From assembly GCA_031550615.1 (NCBI GenBank), contig JAVBOL010000024.1, positions 1 through 58,108 on the forward strand: DNA of 58,108 bases. Direction: 5' to 3'. Numbering within the stretch: the stretch's first letter is position 1; each line of letters starts with the position of its first letter. Shown piece by piece: positions 41,761 through 50,370 of the stretch. The notes under the pieces are model-generated. The model was given only the letters and a program-made list of their open reading frames with translations. It did not search any database and was not told the origin of the DNA. Position numbers and translations under genes: made by a program. This DNA comes from JAVBOW01 sp031550615. Lineage in GTDB: Bacteria; Bacteroidota; Bacteroidia; Bacteroidales; Rikenellaceae.

Positions 41761-42585
41761 CTACACCTCCATACCTATAATGAACAGGCCGTACTCATTG
41801 GCGAGGTTGATGACCTTTTCGCGCTCGATAATCAGGATGCCTCCCGACTCTACCGCGATGCCGGCCATGCCGTACTGTTTAAGCTGCTCTATGGTCTGTA
41901 TCCCCATCGCCGGCATGTCGGTGCGGGTGTCCTGGCCGGGTTTTTTGATCTTGACCATCACGGGGTTCTTACCCTTGGGTTTGCGGACCTGGGCGGCGCG
42001 TGAGAGCATCATGTCGGTTCCTTCGGCGGCTTCGACGGTGAGCACCATGCCCTCCTGGACGGTTACGGCCTGGCCCACGTCGACTGCGCCGAGGGCCTTG
42101 GCCACCTCGATGCCGCGCTCGATGTCGGCCATGTCCTCCTTGCTGGGCTTGATTTTACCGTAAATCCCGGTGTGGAACATCATTTCGGGGACTACATCCT
42201 CGATGCCTCTGATCCTGAATCCGCGTTTTTCCAACTCATCGCTCAGGGCGCGGAACAGGGCGTCGTCGCCGAGGTTTTTAACAGCTATCTTGGCGAGTAT
42301 CTTGACCCCCTCCCAGTCGGGGATCAACTCTTTGAACGAGGGGCGCTTGACGCCTCCGGCCATTACGATGTCCATTGCGCCGTTATCCTTGAAAAACTTG
42401 AGTATCTTGCCGGCCTCGCCCATCTTGGCCATTATGTGGGGTATTTCTGCCAGGGCCGTCTGGTCGGCGAACGGCACAAGGCCCACGGCGACTATTTTCA
42501 CGCCCCTTTCGCGGCAGCTTTTGATTATCTCTACGGGCATCTGGCCGCCTCCGGCCACCAGGGCAACAGCTTTAATCTCCTCCAT
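41761..42585 (-). CDS. lpxI: UDP-2,3-diacylglucosamine pyrophosphatase LpxI
   Basis: 274 residues matching LpxI (DUF1009): N-terminal ALVAGGGQMPVEIIKSC, the central GGVKRPSFKELIPD and the C-terminal catalytic half with VEAAEGTDMMLSRA and TDMPAMGIQTIEQ. It releases UMP from UDP-2,3-diacylglucosamine to give lipid X in lipid A synthesis at the inner membrane. Most Bacteroidales are described with LpxH instead, so finding LpxI here is noteworthy. Monocistronic, ending in the palindromic repeat. Confidence 0.9.
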   Translation of the reverse strand: MEEIKAVALVAGGGQMPVEIIKSCRERGVKIVAVGLVPFADQTALAEIPHIMAKMGEAGKILKFFKDNGAMDIVMAGGVKRPSFKELIPDWEGVKILAKIAVKNLGDDALFRALSDELEKRGFRIRGIEDVVPEMMFHTGIYGKIKPSKEDMADIERGIEVAKALGAVDVGQAVTVQEGMVLTVEAAEGTDMMLSRAAQVRKPKGKNPVMVKIKKPGQDTRTDMPAMGIQTIEQLKQYGMAGIAVESGGILIIEREKVINLANEYGLFIIGMEV

Positions 42586-42655
42586 CTTCTCTTTCTACTT
42601 TATGGTTTTCGTTACAAAAATAACGCTTTTACGCATTAATGCAGAATGCGGGCCA

Positions 42656-42687
42656 CAAAAAAACGCCCCCGGAACCGGGAGCGTTTT
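42656..42687 (-). terminator. terminator of histone H1-like gene
   Basis: AAAACGC-C-CCCGG (42660-42672) pairs with CCGGG-A-GCGTTTT (42675-42687) around one mismatch, with an AA loop. On the minus strand it is followed by a T-run. Confidence 0.88.
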
Positions 42688-42705
42688 AGTTGTGAAAGCC
42701 TTACA

Positions 42706-42879
42706 TTATTTCGAAGCTTCTACAGAAACCTTGCGGAATTCTTTGAGGCTTTTCGAAAGTTCGAGAGCGGCTTTGCGGGCACGTGTGCCGGCAGCTTTGT
42801 TGCTTTTGGTCACCTGAAGGGTGGCGTTGCTCTGGAAATCGGCGATCTGCGCGTTGATTTGGTCAATTAACTTTTGCAT
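42706..42879 (-). CDS. histone H1-like DNA-binding protein
   Basis: 57 residues, beginning MQKLIDQINAQIADF and containing NKAAGTRARKAALELSKSLKEFRK; very rich in Lys, Ala and Arg with no aromatic core. It closely matches the short histone H1-like proteins annotated in Bacteroides. The probable role is binding to the nucleoid. A well-formed promoter (42922-42951) and terminator bracket it, so it is an independent, probably highly expressed unit. Confidence 0.88.
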   Translation of the reverse strand: MQKLIDQINAQIADFQSNATLQVTKSNKAAGTRARKAALELSKSLKEFRKVSVEASK

Positions 42880-42921
42880 GGTTTAAAGTATTGAAGGTTA
42901 TTGAAGTTTTCCTTTCCAGCA

Positions 42922-42951
42922 CAAAACTAACTAAAAAAACACTTTCACAAA
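42922..42951 (-). promoter_or_regulatory. promoter of histone H1-like gene
   Basis: Minus strand TTTG (42948-42951), 18 bases, TAGTTTTG (42922-42929), in a strongly A/T-rich 150-base region. The leader is about 40 bases. Confidence 0.72.
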
Positions 42952-43035
42952 CTTTTTAACCACGTTTTTATCAACATTATATACCAAAAGAATAAAAAAC
43001 TCACAATAACCGGTGTTTTTCCGCATTTTCGGGTG

Positions 43036-43067
43036 CAAAAAAGCCGGCTTTCGACGAAAGCCGGCTT
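43036..43067 (-). terminator. terminator of tsf
   Basis: 12-bp arms AAGCCGGCTTTC (43041-43052) and GAAAGCCGGCTT (43056-43067) with a 3-base loop and a six-T run on the minus strand. It lies 19 bases past the tsf stop. Confidence 0.92.
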
Positions 43068-43086
43068 GAAAATATGGTGTAAACGC

Positions 43087-43908
43087 TTAGTCGTTAAGCG
43101 AGAAACGCTTGTAGGAAACCACGGTAGCGTCGGCTACGGCGGCCTTGATGAAAGCACCCACGGTCATCTTGGGGTTCTTCACCAGAGGCTGGTTCAGAAG
43201 GGTGTTCTCGGCGAGGAACTTGTTGAGTTTACCGTCGGCGATCTTGTCGAGCATAGCCTCGGGCTTGCCGTCCAGGCGAGCCTGTTCGCGACCGATCTGG
43301 CGCTCTTTTTCGAGCACTTCGGCGGGGCAGTCTTCGGCCGAGATCGACACGGGAGCCATCGCGGCGGCCTGCATCGCAACGTCTTTGGCAACGTCGGCGG
43401 GAACTTCTTTGTTGAAGCCGATCAGCGTGCCGAGCTTGTTGTTGGTGTGGATGTAGGTCACGCACTGTGCGGCCTCGATCTTGCCGTAGAAGGGCAACTC
43501 GACCTTCTCTCCGGTCTGGCCCGACTTGTCGGTGATGATCTCGGCAACGGTCTGGCCGTTCGAGGTGGTAGCCATCAGGGCGTCCAGGTCGGCGCAGTCG
43601 TTCTTAACGGCAATATCGAGGATCTGGTTGGCCGTAGCGGCGAAGTCGGCATTCATGGCCACGAAGTCGGTTTCACAGGCCAGGCAGAGCAGGTAGCCCT
43701 TCTTGCCGTCCACGATCTTCGATATAACCACGCCTTCGGTAGCGTGGCGGTCGGCGCGCTTGCTGGCGATCAGTTTCCCTTTTTCGCGGATGATCTCCTG
43801 GGCGCGTTCGAAATTGCCTTCGGCTTCGATCAGGGCGTTTTTGCAATCCATCATGCCGGCGCCTGTCATTTTGCGCAGGGTAGCGACGTCTGTTGCTTTA
43901 ATTTCCAT
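43087..43908 (-). CDS. tsf: translation elongation factor Ts
   Basis: 273 residues. The N-terminal UBA-like segment (ATLRKMTGAGMMDCKNAL) and the TDFVAMN block that contacts EF-Tu are intact. It exchanges GDP on EF-Tu. It follows rpsB, as in most bacteria, with a hairpin between them that may reduce read-through. Confidence 0.97.
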   Translation of the reverse strand: MEIKATDVATLRKMTGAGMMDCKNALIEAEGNFERAQEIIREKGKLIASKRADRHATEGVVISKIVDGKKGYLLCLACETDFVAMNADFAATANQILDIAVKNDCADLDALMATTSNGQTVAEIITDKSGQTGEKVELPFYGKIEAAQCVTYIHTNNKLGTLIGFNKEVPADVAKDVAMQAAAMAPVSISAEDCPAEVLEKERQIGREQARLDGKPEAMLDKIADGKLNKFLAENTLLNQPLVKNPKMTVGAFIKAAVADATVVSYKRFSLND

Positions 43909-43941
43909 ATTTTTAGAATTTTAGTTTGCTGTCAATAATAA

Positions 43942-43984
43942 AAAACGAAGAATCCCGAGAGTCATTCCCCAGAATCCTTCGTTT
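43942..43984 (-). terminator. hairpin between rpsB and tsf
   Basis: AACGAAG (43944-43950) pairs with CTTCGTT (43977-43983) over a 26-base loop, followed on the minus strand by six T's. A weak terminator or attenuator that lets part of the transcription continue into tsf. Confidence 0.6.
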
Positions 43985-44003
43985 GGTTGAAGTTTTCGAA
44001 GTA

Positions 44004-44864
44004 TTACTCTTCTTTTGCTTCTTCTGCCGCGGGCGCTTCAACTGCGGGAGCAGCTTCTGCTACGATCTCTGCGGCTGCCTCTTCCGAGTGGGCCTTAACG
44101 ACCTTGCGGATGCGGGGCTTGGATTCCTTAACGGGCGCGTCGCCTTCACCTTCCACCGCCTCTTTGTCCTTTTCGAGTTTGCGCTCGGTCAGGCCTTCGT
44201 TGATGGCTGCGGTGATCACTTTGAGGATAGCCTCGATCGATTTGGTGGCATCGTCGTTCGCCGGTATTACGTAGTCGATATCTGTCGGATCGCAGCAAGT
44301 ATCTACCATGGCGAATACGGGGATGCTCAGGCGTTTTGCCTCTTTCACGGCGTTGGCTTCCTTCTGCACGTCGATAACGAACAGTGCGGCGGGAAGGCGC
44401 GTGAGGTCGGCGATCGAACCGAGGTTCTTCTCGAGCTTTGCCCTCTGGCGCGAGATCTGGAGTTTCTCACGCTTTGAAAAATTGTCGAAAGTGCCGTCGG
44501 AAGTCATTTTGTCGATGGTCGACATCTTCTTCACGGCCTTGCGTATTGTGGGGAAGTTGGTAAGCATACCACCCGGCCAGCGCTCCGTCACGTAGGGCAT
44601 GCCTACGCTTGCAACCATTTCGGCTACGGTGTCCTTGGCCTGTTTCTTGGTGGCTACGAACAGCACGCGGCGACCGCTCTTTACGATCTGCTTGATTGCT
44701 GCCGACGCCTCTTCGACTTTCACGACGGTTTTGTGAAGGTCGATGATGTGGATCCCGTTCTTCTCCATGAAGATATACGGAGCCATTTTAGGGTTCCACT
44801 TGCGTTTGAGGTGGCCGAAGTGTACGCCAGCCTCTAACAATGTATTAAAATCAGTTCTTGGCAT
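44004..44864 (-). CDS. rpsB: 30S ribosomal protein S2 with acidic tail
   Basis: 286 residues starting MPRTDFNTLLEAGVHFGHLK, with the S2 signatures IIDLHKTVVKVEEA and VDTCCDPTDIDYVIPANDDA. The last ~50 residues form an Ala/Glu-rich tail similar in composition to that of S16. It has a 211-base leader after rpsI that contains a stem-loop at 44906-44941. Confidence 0.97.
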   Translation of the reverse strand: MPRTDFNTLLEAGVHFGHLKRKWNPKMAPYIFMEKNGIHIIDLHKTVVKVEEASAAIKQIVKSGRRVLFVATKKQAKDTVAEMVASVGMPYVTERWPGGMLTNFPTIRKAVKKMSTIDKMTSDGTFDNFSKREKLQISRQRAKLEKNLGSIADLTRLPAALFVIDVQKEANAVKEAKRLSIPVFAMVDTCCDPTDIDYVIPANDDATKSIEAILKVITAAINEGLTERKLEKDKEAVEGEGDAPVKESKPRIRKVVKAHSEEAAAEIVAEAAPAVEAPAAEEAKEE

Positions 44865-44905
44865 TTTGTCTGATTGTGAATGTAATAATACAAATCTCTT
44901 TCATC

Positions 44906-44941
44906 AATCCGGCGGTAGTGTCCTTGACAGTCGACCGGATT
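44906..44941 (-). promoter_or_regulatory. stem-loop in rpsB leader, candidate autoregulatory site
   Basis: AATCCGG (44906-44912) pairs with CCGGATT (44935-44941); a smaller stem, TGTC/GACA with a CTT loop, sits inside. It is about 40 bases before the rpsB ATG. Ribosomal protein S2 represses its own message through such leaders in other bacteria; here that is inference. Confidence 0.4.
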
Positions 44942-45075
44942 TTGTCGCGGGTGGGTAATCGTGCGGTAGCGTTTCTCGCGCCGTCCTTGCAATCTGTTAC
45001 GCGGACAGCCCGTAAACGGTCCTCGCGATTTTGGGCCCCGGCCCGTGCTTTCTGGTATGCTCCCTGCAGGGCGTA

Positions 45076-45468
45076 TTAACGCTTGCTGAACTGGAACTTG
45101 CGGCGTGCGCCGGGCTGACCGGGTTTCTTACGCTCAACCTCGCGCGAGTCGCGGGTCATGAAGCCGTTGCGCTTGAGCACGGGGCGTACGCTCTCGTCGA
45201 TTTCGCACAGAGCGCGCGCGATGCCCAGGCGGGCGGCTTCAGCCTGTCCGTGGATGCCACCGCCATCGAGGGTGATGGTGATGTCATAAGTCCCCTCGAT
45301 GTTGAGCACCAGAAGGGGCTGCTTAACAACGAACTGGAAAATTTCCAGGGGGAAATAGGTTTCCAACGAACGGTGGTTGATTGTAATGTTACCGGAACCG
45401 GGTTTCACGTACACGCGAGCCACAGCGGCTTTTCTACGTCCTACGGCATTTACGACTTCCATACTCAT
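45076..45468 (-). CDS. rpsI: 30S ribosomal protein S9
   Basis: 130 residues, ending in the conserved KKPGQPGARRKFQFSKR, with the final Arg that reaches the P-site tRNA. The first ATG (45468) overlaps the rplM stop as TAATG; an ATG two codons later (45462, MEVVNAVGRRK) is the usual family start. Coupled to rplM as in nearly all bacteria. Confidence 0.96.
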   Translation of the reverse strand: MSMEVVNAVGRRKAAVARVYVKPGSGNITINHRSLETYFPLEIFQFVVKQPLLVLNIEGTYDITITLDGGGIHGQAEAARLGIARALCEIDESVRPVLKRNGFMTRDSREVERKKPGQPGARRKFQFSKR

Positions 45469-45923
45469 TACTTGATCTCGTTAAGTTTGATCTGACGGGG
45501 GGTCTGTGCGGCGTGAGTGTGCTCGGCGCCTGCGAAGACTTTCAGATTTTTGAGTTGCGCTGCACCGAGCCTCGTGCGGGGAAGCATGCCTTTGACAGCT
45601 TTCTCGATCACGAATTCGGGGCGGCGTGCAAGGTAATCTGCGGGGGAAGCTTCGCGCTGTCCTCCCGGATAACCTGTGTGCCTGAGATAGACCTTGTCGG
45701 TCATCTTCTTACCGGTCAGCCTTACCTTTTCGGCATTGATAACGATAACGTTATCGCCGCAATCGGCATGGGGCGTGAAATCCGGCTTGTTCTTGCCGCG
45801 CAGGATCTTCGCGATCTGCGAGGCGAGCCTTCCCAACACTTCGTCATTGGCGTCGATGACCAGCCATTCCTTCTTGGCGGTCGCGGCGTTGACGTAGGTT
45901 GTCTTGTAGCTTTTTGACTCCAC
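45468..45923 (-). CDS. rplM: 50S ribosomal protein L13
   Basis: 151 residues from a GTG at 45923 (VESKSYKTTYVNAATAKKEW), aligned with the usual L13 N-terminus; the frame is open further upstream to 46115, but that part contains the leader hairpin and promoter. Core motifs DANDEVLGRLASQIA and HTGYPGG are normal. First gene of rplM-rpsI, with an ~80-base leader. Confidence 0.93.
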   Translation of the reverse strand: MESKSYKTTYVNAATAKKEWLVIDANDEVLGRLASQIAKILRGKNKPDFTPHADCGDNVIVINAEKVRLTGKKMTDKVYLRHTGYPGGQREASPADYLARRPEFVIEKAVKGMLPRTRLGAAQLKNLKVFAGAEHTHAAQTPRQIKLNEIK

Positions 45924-45954
45924 TTGGTTGTTTTTAATTACGTTAATACTTGCC

Positions 45955-45979
45955 GGGGAACACCCTTTGGGGCTTCCCC
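45955..45979 (-). promoter_or_regulatory. hairpin in rplM leader
   Basis: GGGGAA (45955-45960) pairs with TTCCCC (45974-45979), and CCC/GGG pair inside across a TTT loop. Located 32 bases upstream of the GTG start. It may be an L13 autoregulatory site, as known for L13 leaders elsewhere, or simply limit access to the start. Confidence 0.45.
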
Positions 45980-46007
45980 CGATCCGACATCCCACATTTA
46001 GGGCTTG

Positions 46008-46015
46008 CAAAGGTA
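46008..46015 (-). promoter_or_regulatory. -7 box of rplM-rpsI
   Basis: TACCTTTG on the minus strand, followed by an ~80-base leader to the GTG. Confidence 0.6.
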
Positions 46016-46078
46016 GGGATTTTTTATTCAAAAAGAAATATTTGTGTTGTTTTTTTGGAATCGGGGGATGCAGGGCAT

Positions 46079-46109
46079 AAAAGGAGGGCCGCCCAAAGGC
46101 AGCCCTCCC
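46079..46109 (-). terminator. terminator of EF-G paralogue
   Basis: GGAGGGC-C-GCC (46083-46093) pairs with GGC-A-GCCCTCC (46098-46108) over a CAAA loop, followed by TTTTAT on the minus strand. 18 bases past the stop. Confidence 0.85.
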
Positions 46110-46126
46110 ATTCAAAACACGGACCT

Positions 46127-48283
46127 TTACTCGTCCTTGTCCGTATCTGTGTAGGCCTTGAGCAGCTTATCCTGCACGTCGGCGGGCACCTGTTCGTATG
46201 ATGCGAACTTCATCGTGTAGGTTGCCCGACCGCTCGTGAGCGACGAGAGGGTGGTCGAGTAGCGGTAGAGCTCGGCCAGGGGCACGCTTGCCACCAGCTT
46301 GTCGAATCCCTTCTCCGAGGTCATGCCCTGGATCATGGCGCGGCGGTTCTGCAGATCGCTCATCACGTCGCCCATCTTGTCCGAGGGCACGAGCACCTCG
46401 ACCGTGTAGATCGGCTCCATGATCTTGGGCCCGGACTTTTTGAAGGCCTCCTTGAAGGCGTTGCGACCGGCCAGCTTGAACGAAATTTCATTCGAGTCGA
46501 CCTGGTGCATCTTACCGTCGTAGACCACCACGCGGATGTCGCGGGCGTAGGAGCCCGTGAGCGGACCTTCGTCCATCTTCTCCATGATGCCCTTGAGGAT
46601 CGCGGGCAGGAAACGCGCGTCGATGGCCCCGCCGACGATCGACGAGTAGAATTCGAGCGTGCCTCCCCATTCGAGGTTGACGACCTCTTTGTTCTTAACG
46701 TTCACAACGATCTCCTTGCCGTCGACCTTGTACTTGCTGGGATCTGGCATGCCTTCGTAGAAGGGCTCGATCACCAGGTGCACCTCTCCGAATTGCCCCG
46801 CGCCGCCCGACTGCTTTTTGTGGCGGTAGTCCGCGGCGGCCACCTTGGTGATGGTTTCGCGGTAGGGGATCTTGGGCGCGTAGTATTCGATCTCGATCTT
46901 GTTTATATTGGCCAGTTGCCACTTGAGGATATTCAGGTGGTGTTCGCCCTGGCCCTGTATAATTGTTTGTTTCAGCTCCTTGGAGTACTCGACCAGGATC
47001 GTGGGGTCTTCATATCTGGCTTTGTTGAGCGCTTCGCCCAACTTCTCGTCGTCGGCGCTCTTGACGGCCTTGACGGCGCAACGGTAGCGCGGCTCGGGGA
47101 ATGCGATAGGCTCTATGGCGACGGGCGAGGAGGGGGCGCAGAGCGTGTCCGAAGTGCGCGTGCCCTTGAGTTTGACGGTACAGCCTATGTCGCCGGCCAT
47201 CATTTCGGTCACCTTGACGCGGTTTTTACCCGCCACGGCGAAGAGCTGCGACACTTTTTCGCGCGCTCCGGTGCGAACGTTGAGCAGTTCCTGGCCCTCG
47301 GCGATCTTACCGCGTATCACGCGGAAGTAGCTTATCTCGCCCAAGTGCTGCTCGACCGAGCTCTTGAAAACGAACACCACCGCCGGGCCGTTGCTGTCGG
47401 CTTCCACCTCCGTGCCGTCTACGGCCTTGAAGTTGGGGGCTTTTATCGGGCCGGGGGCCACGTTGATGATGAATTCCATCAGGCGCTTTACGCCTATGTC
47501 GCGTTTGCCGCTCGACACGAAGATCGGCATCAAATCGCGCTTGGCAAGGCCCAGCTTGAGGCCCGAGCGCATCTCGTCCTGCGTGAGGGTGCCCTTGTCG
47601 AAGTAGAGCTCCATGAGCGCCTCGTCGTTCTCGGCGGCCGTTTCGGTAAGTATGCGGTTGTATTCCGTGGCGCGCTCCATCTCCTCGGCAGGGATATCGA
47701 ACTCCTCGCGCACACCGGTGTCACCCTTGAATTTATACATCTTCATCATCAGCACGTCGATGAAGCAGTTGAAGTCGGGGCCCGGATTGACCGGATACTG
47801 CACCACAACGGGTTTGAGCTGCACCGAAGAGGTCACCGATTCGAGGCATGCGTCCCAGGAGGCCTTTTCGTGGTCCAGCTGGCTGATAAGCCCGATGATG
47901 GGTTTTTCATACTTGCGGGCGTAGCGCGCCTGTATTTCGCTGCCCACCTCGAAACCGTTCTGCGCGTTGAAAAGCATCACGCCCACGTCGGCCACCTTGA
48001 AGGCCGAGAACAATCCCCCGCAGAAGTCGTCCGACCCCGGGGTGTCGATGATGTTGAGCTTCGCGCCCATGAACTCCGTGAAGAGTATCGTGGGGAAGAT
48101 CGAACGCTTGTAAAGCTGTTCGAGCTCGGTGTTGTCGGAGAGGGTCGTCCCTGCTTCTACACTACCCCTGCGGTCAATAACCTTACCCTCAAAGGCCATT
48201 GCTTCAGCAAGGGTAGTTTTACCGGATCCCGGCGCTCCGAGAAGAACGATGTTCTTGATCTCGTTGGTTTGATAGGTCTTCAT
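46127..48283 (-). CDS. fusA2: elongation factor G paralogue, EF-G2 type
   Basis: 718 residues with the full five-domain EF-G layout, but an altered GTPase site. The P-loop is GAPGSGKTT (16-24) rather than GHVDAGKTT. The switch II DTPG is followed by S84-D-D-F where EF-G has His-Val-Asp-Phe, so the catalytic His is lost. The NKxD base-recognition motif is SQLD (134-137). A Bacteroides EF-G paralogue without GTPase activity that supports translation during carbon starvation has been described; this is most likely its orthologue. It is a single gene upstream of rplM. The canonical fusA must lie elsewhere. Confidence 0.88.
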   Translation of the reverse strand: MKTYQTNEIKNIVLLGAPGSGKTTLAEAMAFEGKVIDRRGSVEAGTTLSDNTELEQLYKRSIFPTILFTEFMGAKLNIIDTPGSDDFCGGLFSAFKVADVGVMLFNAQNGFEVGSEIQARYARKYEKPIIGLISQLDHEKASWDACLESVTSSVQLKPVVVQYPVNPGPDFNCFIDVLMMKMYKFKGDTGVREEFDIPAEEMERATEYNRILTETAAENDEALMELYFDKGTLTQDEMRSGLKLGLAKRDLMPIFVSSGKRDIGVKRLMEFIINVAPGPIKAPNFKAVDGTEVEADSNGPAVVFVFKSSVEQHLGEISYFRVIRGKIAEGQELLNVRTGAREKVSQLFAVAGKNRVKVTEMMAGDIGCTVKLKGTRTSDTLCAPSSPVAIEPIAFPEPRYRCAVKAVKSADDEKLGEALNKARYEDPTILVEYSKELKQTIIQGQGEHHLNILKWQLANINKIEIEYYAPKIPYRETITKVAAADYRHKKQSGGAGQFGEVHLVIEPFYEGMPDPSKYKVDGKEIVVNVKNKEVVNLEWGGTLEFYSSIVGGAIDARFLPAILKGIMEKMDEGPLTGSYARDIRVVVYDGKMHQVDSNEISFKLAGRNAFKEAFKKSGPKIMEPIYTVEVLVPSDKMGDVMSDLQNRRAMIQGMTSEKGFDKLVASVPLAELYRYSTTLSSLTSGRATYTMKFASYEQVPADVQDKLLKAYTDTDKDE

Positions 48284-48367
48284 AGTGGCGTATTATGTGG
48301 TTTTAGGTTTTTTCAAAAAACATTCCATAAAATAAAGGAATATTTTTCTAATACGCAATAGCCGGCA

Positions 48368-50365
48368 CTATTTTTCCATCGAACGGAGCATCACATATTT
48401 GGTTACGGTGTTCCACAGGTGCAGACGGCGGACGAGGTCGTCGAGCCGCGCGGGGTCGGCGGCGGGTTCGAGAGAGCCGTCCACCCATTGGTAGCGCAAT
48501 CCCGAGTCGGTCGTCACGGCGCCAGAATCGTCGACGGCGGCGAATTGGGTGTCGACCCCCATGGGGTTGGCTCCGCCGCAGAGCATATCCTCTCCCAACG
48601 CATAGTAGCGCGCACCGGGCAGGGCGAGGTTGAAGAGCGTGGGGAATATATCCTTATGGCTGCCCCGGCGCGCGGTGTCGGCGGTGCGGTCGGCCATATA
48701 GCGGTCGGGGACGTAGAGGATCAGCGGCACGCGGTATTTGTCGAGCATATCGCCCGGATCGCCCGAGAAAGTGCCCTTGAAGCTGTGGTCTCCCGTGGCG
48801 GCGATTATCACCTTGTCGGCCAGTGGGCTTTGGCGCACGGCGCGGATCAGCGAGCCCAGGCAGTCGTTGGCGTAGCGGAATGTCTTCAGGTTGCCCAGCG
48901 CCCTTTGGTGGTCGATCTGCATCCGGGGGGCGATCCGGGGCGTTATCGCCACGTCGGGATAGTCCAGTCCGGCGGGCAGGCTGAACGGTGAGTGGTTGGT
49001 GATGGTCATACCGTAGATGAACTGCGGCTGCGTGGCTCCGGAAAGCATCCTCTCTATTTCGAGGAACATATACTGGTCATAGGCGCCCCAGTCCTGCAGC
49101 TGCGCGTCGGGGAAGTCGCGCAACAGGGTCTCCTGTGTGCACAGGCTTTGGAATCCCTGCGCGGGCAGGTAACCGGACAGGTTGCGCCAGCCCTGCTTCG
49201 CCCCGCTCACGAAAACCGTCCGGTAACCCGCCACGAGGAAAGGGTCCAGGACAGAGCTTAATATATGTACGCCGGAATACGGGGTCTGCGAAACTGGCGG
49301 CAGCGTGGTGCCGGTGATAAGTCCCTCGAGGGTGTAGATGGTCCCCTCGCTGTGGGGCAGCATATCGGGGAAGGTGATGCAGTGGGGCAGCTGGTCGCCG
49401 AGTTCGCCGAGCAGGTCCGTCCCCTCGCCGTGCAGGTCCCAGCCCATAGTGCCCATGCTCTCCATTTGCAGGAACACCACGTGGGGGTACTCGAATCCCT
49501 GCGGGGCGGGCGGGACGCATCTTAGGAGCGCATCCAAGGGGTCTCCCTTTAGACTGTCCTGCGGCACGCCGAGGTATTCGGCCACCAATTCGCGGTCGGA
49601 CGCGAAGCCTCCAGCGGAGAGCAATTCGTCGACGGAGGGCATATCCGAGGTGCGGCGGTAGTCCGTCCACGCCTCTTTGAGCGTCAGCGCCGGGTTGGCG
49701 CACACCATATTCACGAAGTTGTTGCCCGAGATATAGGCGTCCTGCGCCCTGAGCGGGAAAACCCCCAGCGAACCGCGCATCATGAGCGCCGTCAGGGGCA
49801 GGGCAAGCAACGCCGCGCGGCGCACCCACCTGTTCTGCGAGAGGCGCAAGAGGGCTTTGCCCCGCCAGATAAGGGCCACGCACCACAGCAGCAGCGCGGA
49901 CAGCGCGGCCCACACGAGGGCGGCGCGCACCACCGGGAAATCGCTCCACATCGAACTCAGCACAGCCCCGGTGTCGTCATGCGCGATGCCGAAAGTGAGG
50001 ATATTGAAATGGTTGCCGAAAAAACCGTAATAGAAGAAGTCGAAGAAGAGGAAAAGCGCATAGAACGGCAGCGCCACCGACGCCCATATCCTTGCCGCGC
50101 GGTCGAGTGAGCGGTGGGGCCACGCCGCGGCGAGTGCCGCAAGCAGCAACAGCGGGACGAAAAGATACCCACCCACGAGCAGGTCGAGCCGTGCCCCGCG
50201 CGAAAAAGCCGCCGGAAGATCGCCCCAATAACCCTCCATGTCGACCCCCTGCCCGTACCAGGCGAGGAAAACGCACCTGAAAAGCGCGGCTACCAGCAGG
50301 TAAAGCAACAGACAGGCAGCATAACGCAGCACGTGGCGCGTGTAAGTCGCAAAACGTCCCGTCAC
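48368..50365 (-). CDS. LTA synthase/sulfatase-fold phosphoglycerol transferase-like membrane protein
   Basis: 665 residues with about five N-terminal membrane helices, then an alkaline-phosphatase-fold domain on the periplasmic side. Metal-site features are the Glu in FLQMESMG, the candidate Thr nucleophile in EGTIYTLEGL and the Asp-His pair in ATGDHSFKG. LtaS/MdoB/EptA-like enzymes transfer phosphoglycerol or phosphoethanolamine from phospholipids to glycans or lipid A; the acceptor here is unknown. The gene is 5 bases after argS. Confidence 0.87.
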   Translation of the reverse strand: MTGRFATYTRHVLRYAACLLLYLLVAALFRCVFLAWYGQGVDMEGYWGDLPAAFSRGARLDLLVGGYLFVPLLLLAALAAAWPHRSLDRAARIWASVALPFYALFLFFDFFYYGFFGNHFNILTFGIAHDDTGAVLSSMWSDFPVVRAALVWAALSALLLWCVALIWRGKALLRLSQNRWVRRAALLALPLTALMMRGSLGVFPLRAQDAYISGNNFVNMVCANPALTLKEAWTDYRRTSDMPSVDELLSAGGFASDRELVAEYLGVPQDSLKGDPLDALLRCVPPAPQGFEYPHVVFLQMESMGTMGWDLHGEGTDLLGELGDQLPHCITFPDMLPHSEGTIYTLEGLITGTTLPPVSQTPYSGVHILSSVLDPFLVAGYRTVFVSGAKQGWRNLSGYLPAQGFQSLCTQETLLRDFPDAQLQDWGAYDQYMFLEIERMLSGATQPQFIYGMTITNHSPFSLPAGLDYPDVAITPRIAPRMQIDHQRALGNLKTFRYANDCLGSLIRAVRQSPLADKVIIAATGDHSFKGTFSGDPGDMLDKYRVPLILYVPDRYMADRTADTARRGSHKDIFPTLFNLALPGARYYALGEDMLCGGANPMGVDTQFAAVDDSGAVTTDSGLRYQWVDGSLEPAADPARLDDLVRRLHLWNTVTKYVMLRSMEK

Positions 50366-50370
50366 GGCCC

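Noticed and set aside
46505..48361. Plus-strand open frame of 618 codons opposite the EF-G paralogue.
   Set aside because: Mirror frame of a conserved translation factor; no recognisable protein features. The same reasoning removed similar frames at 6018-7331, 12008-13342 and 8879-9724.
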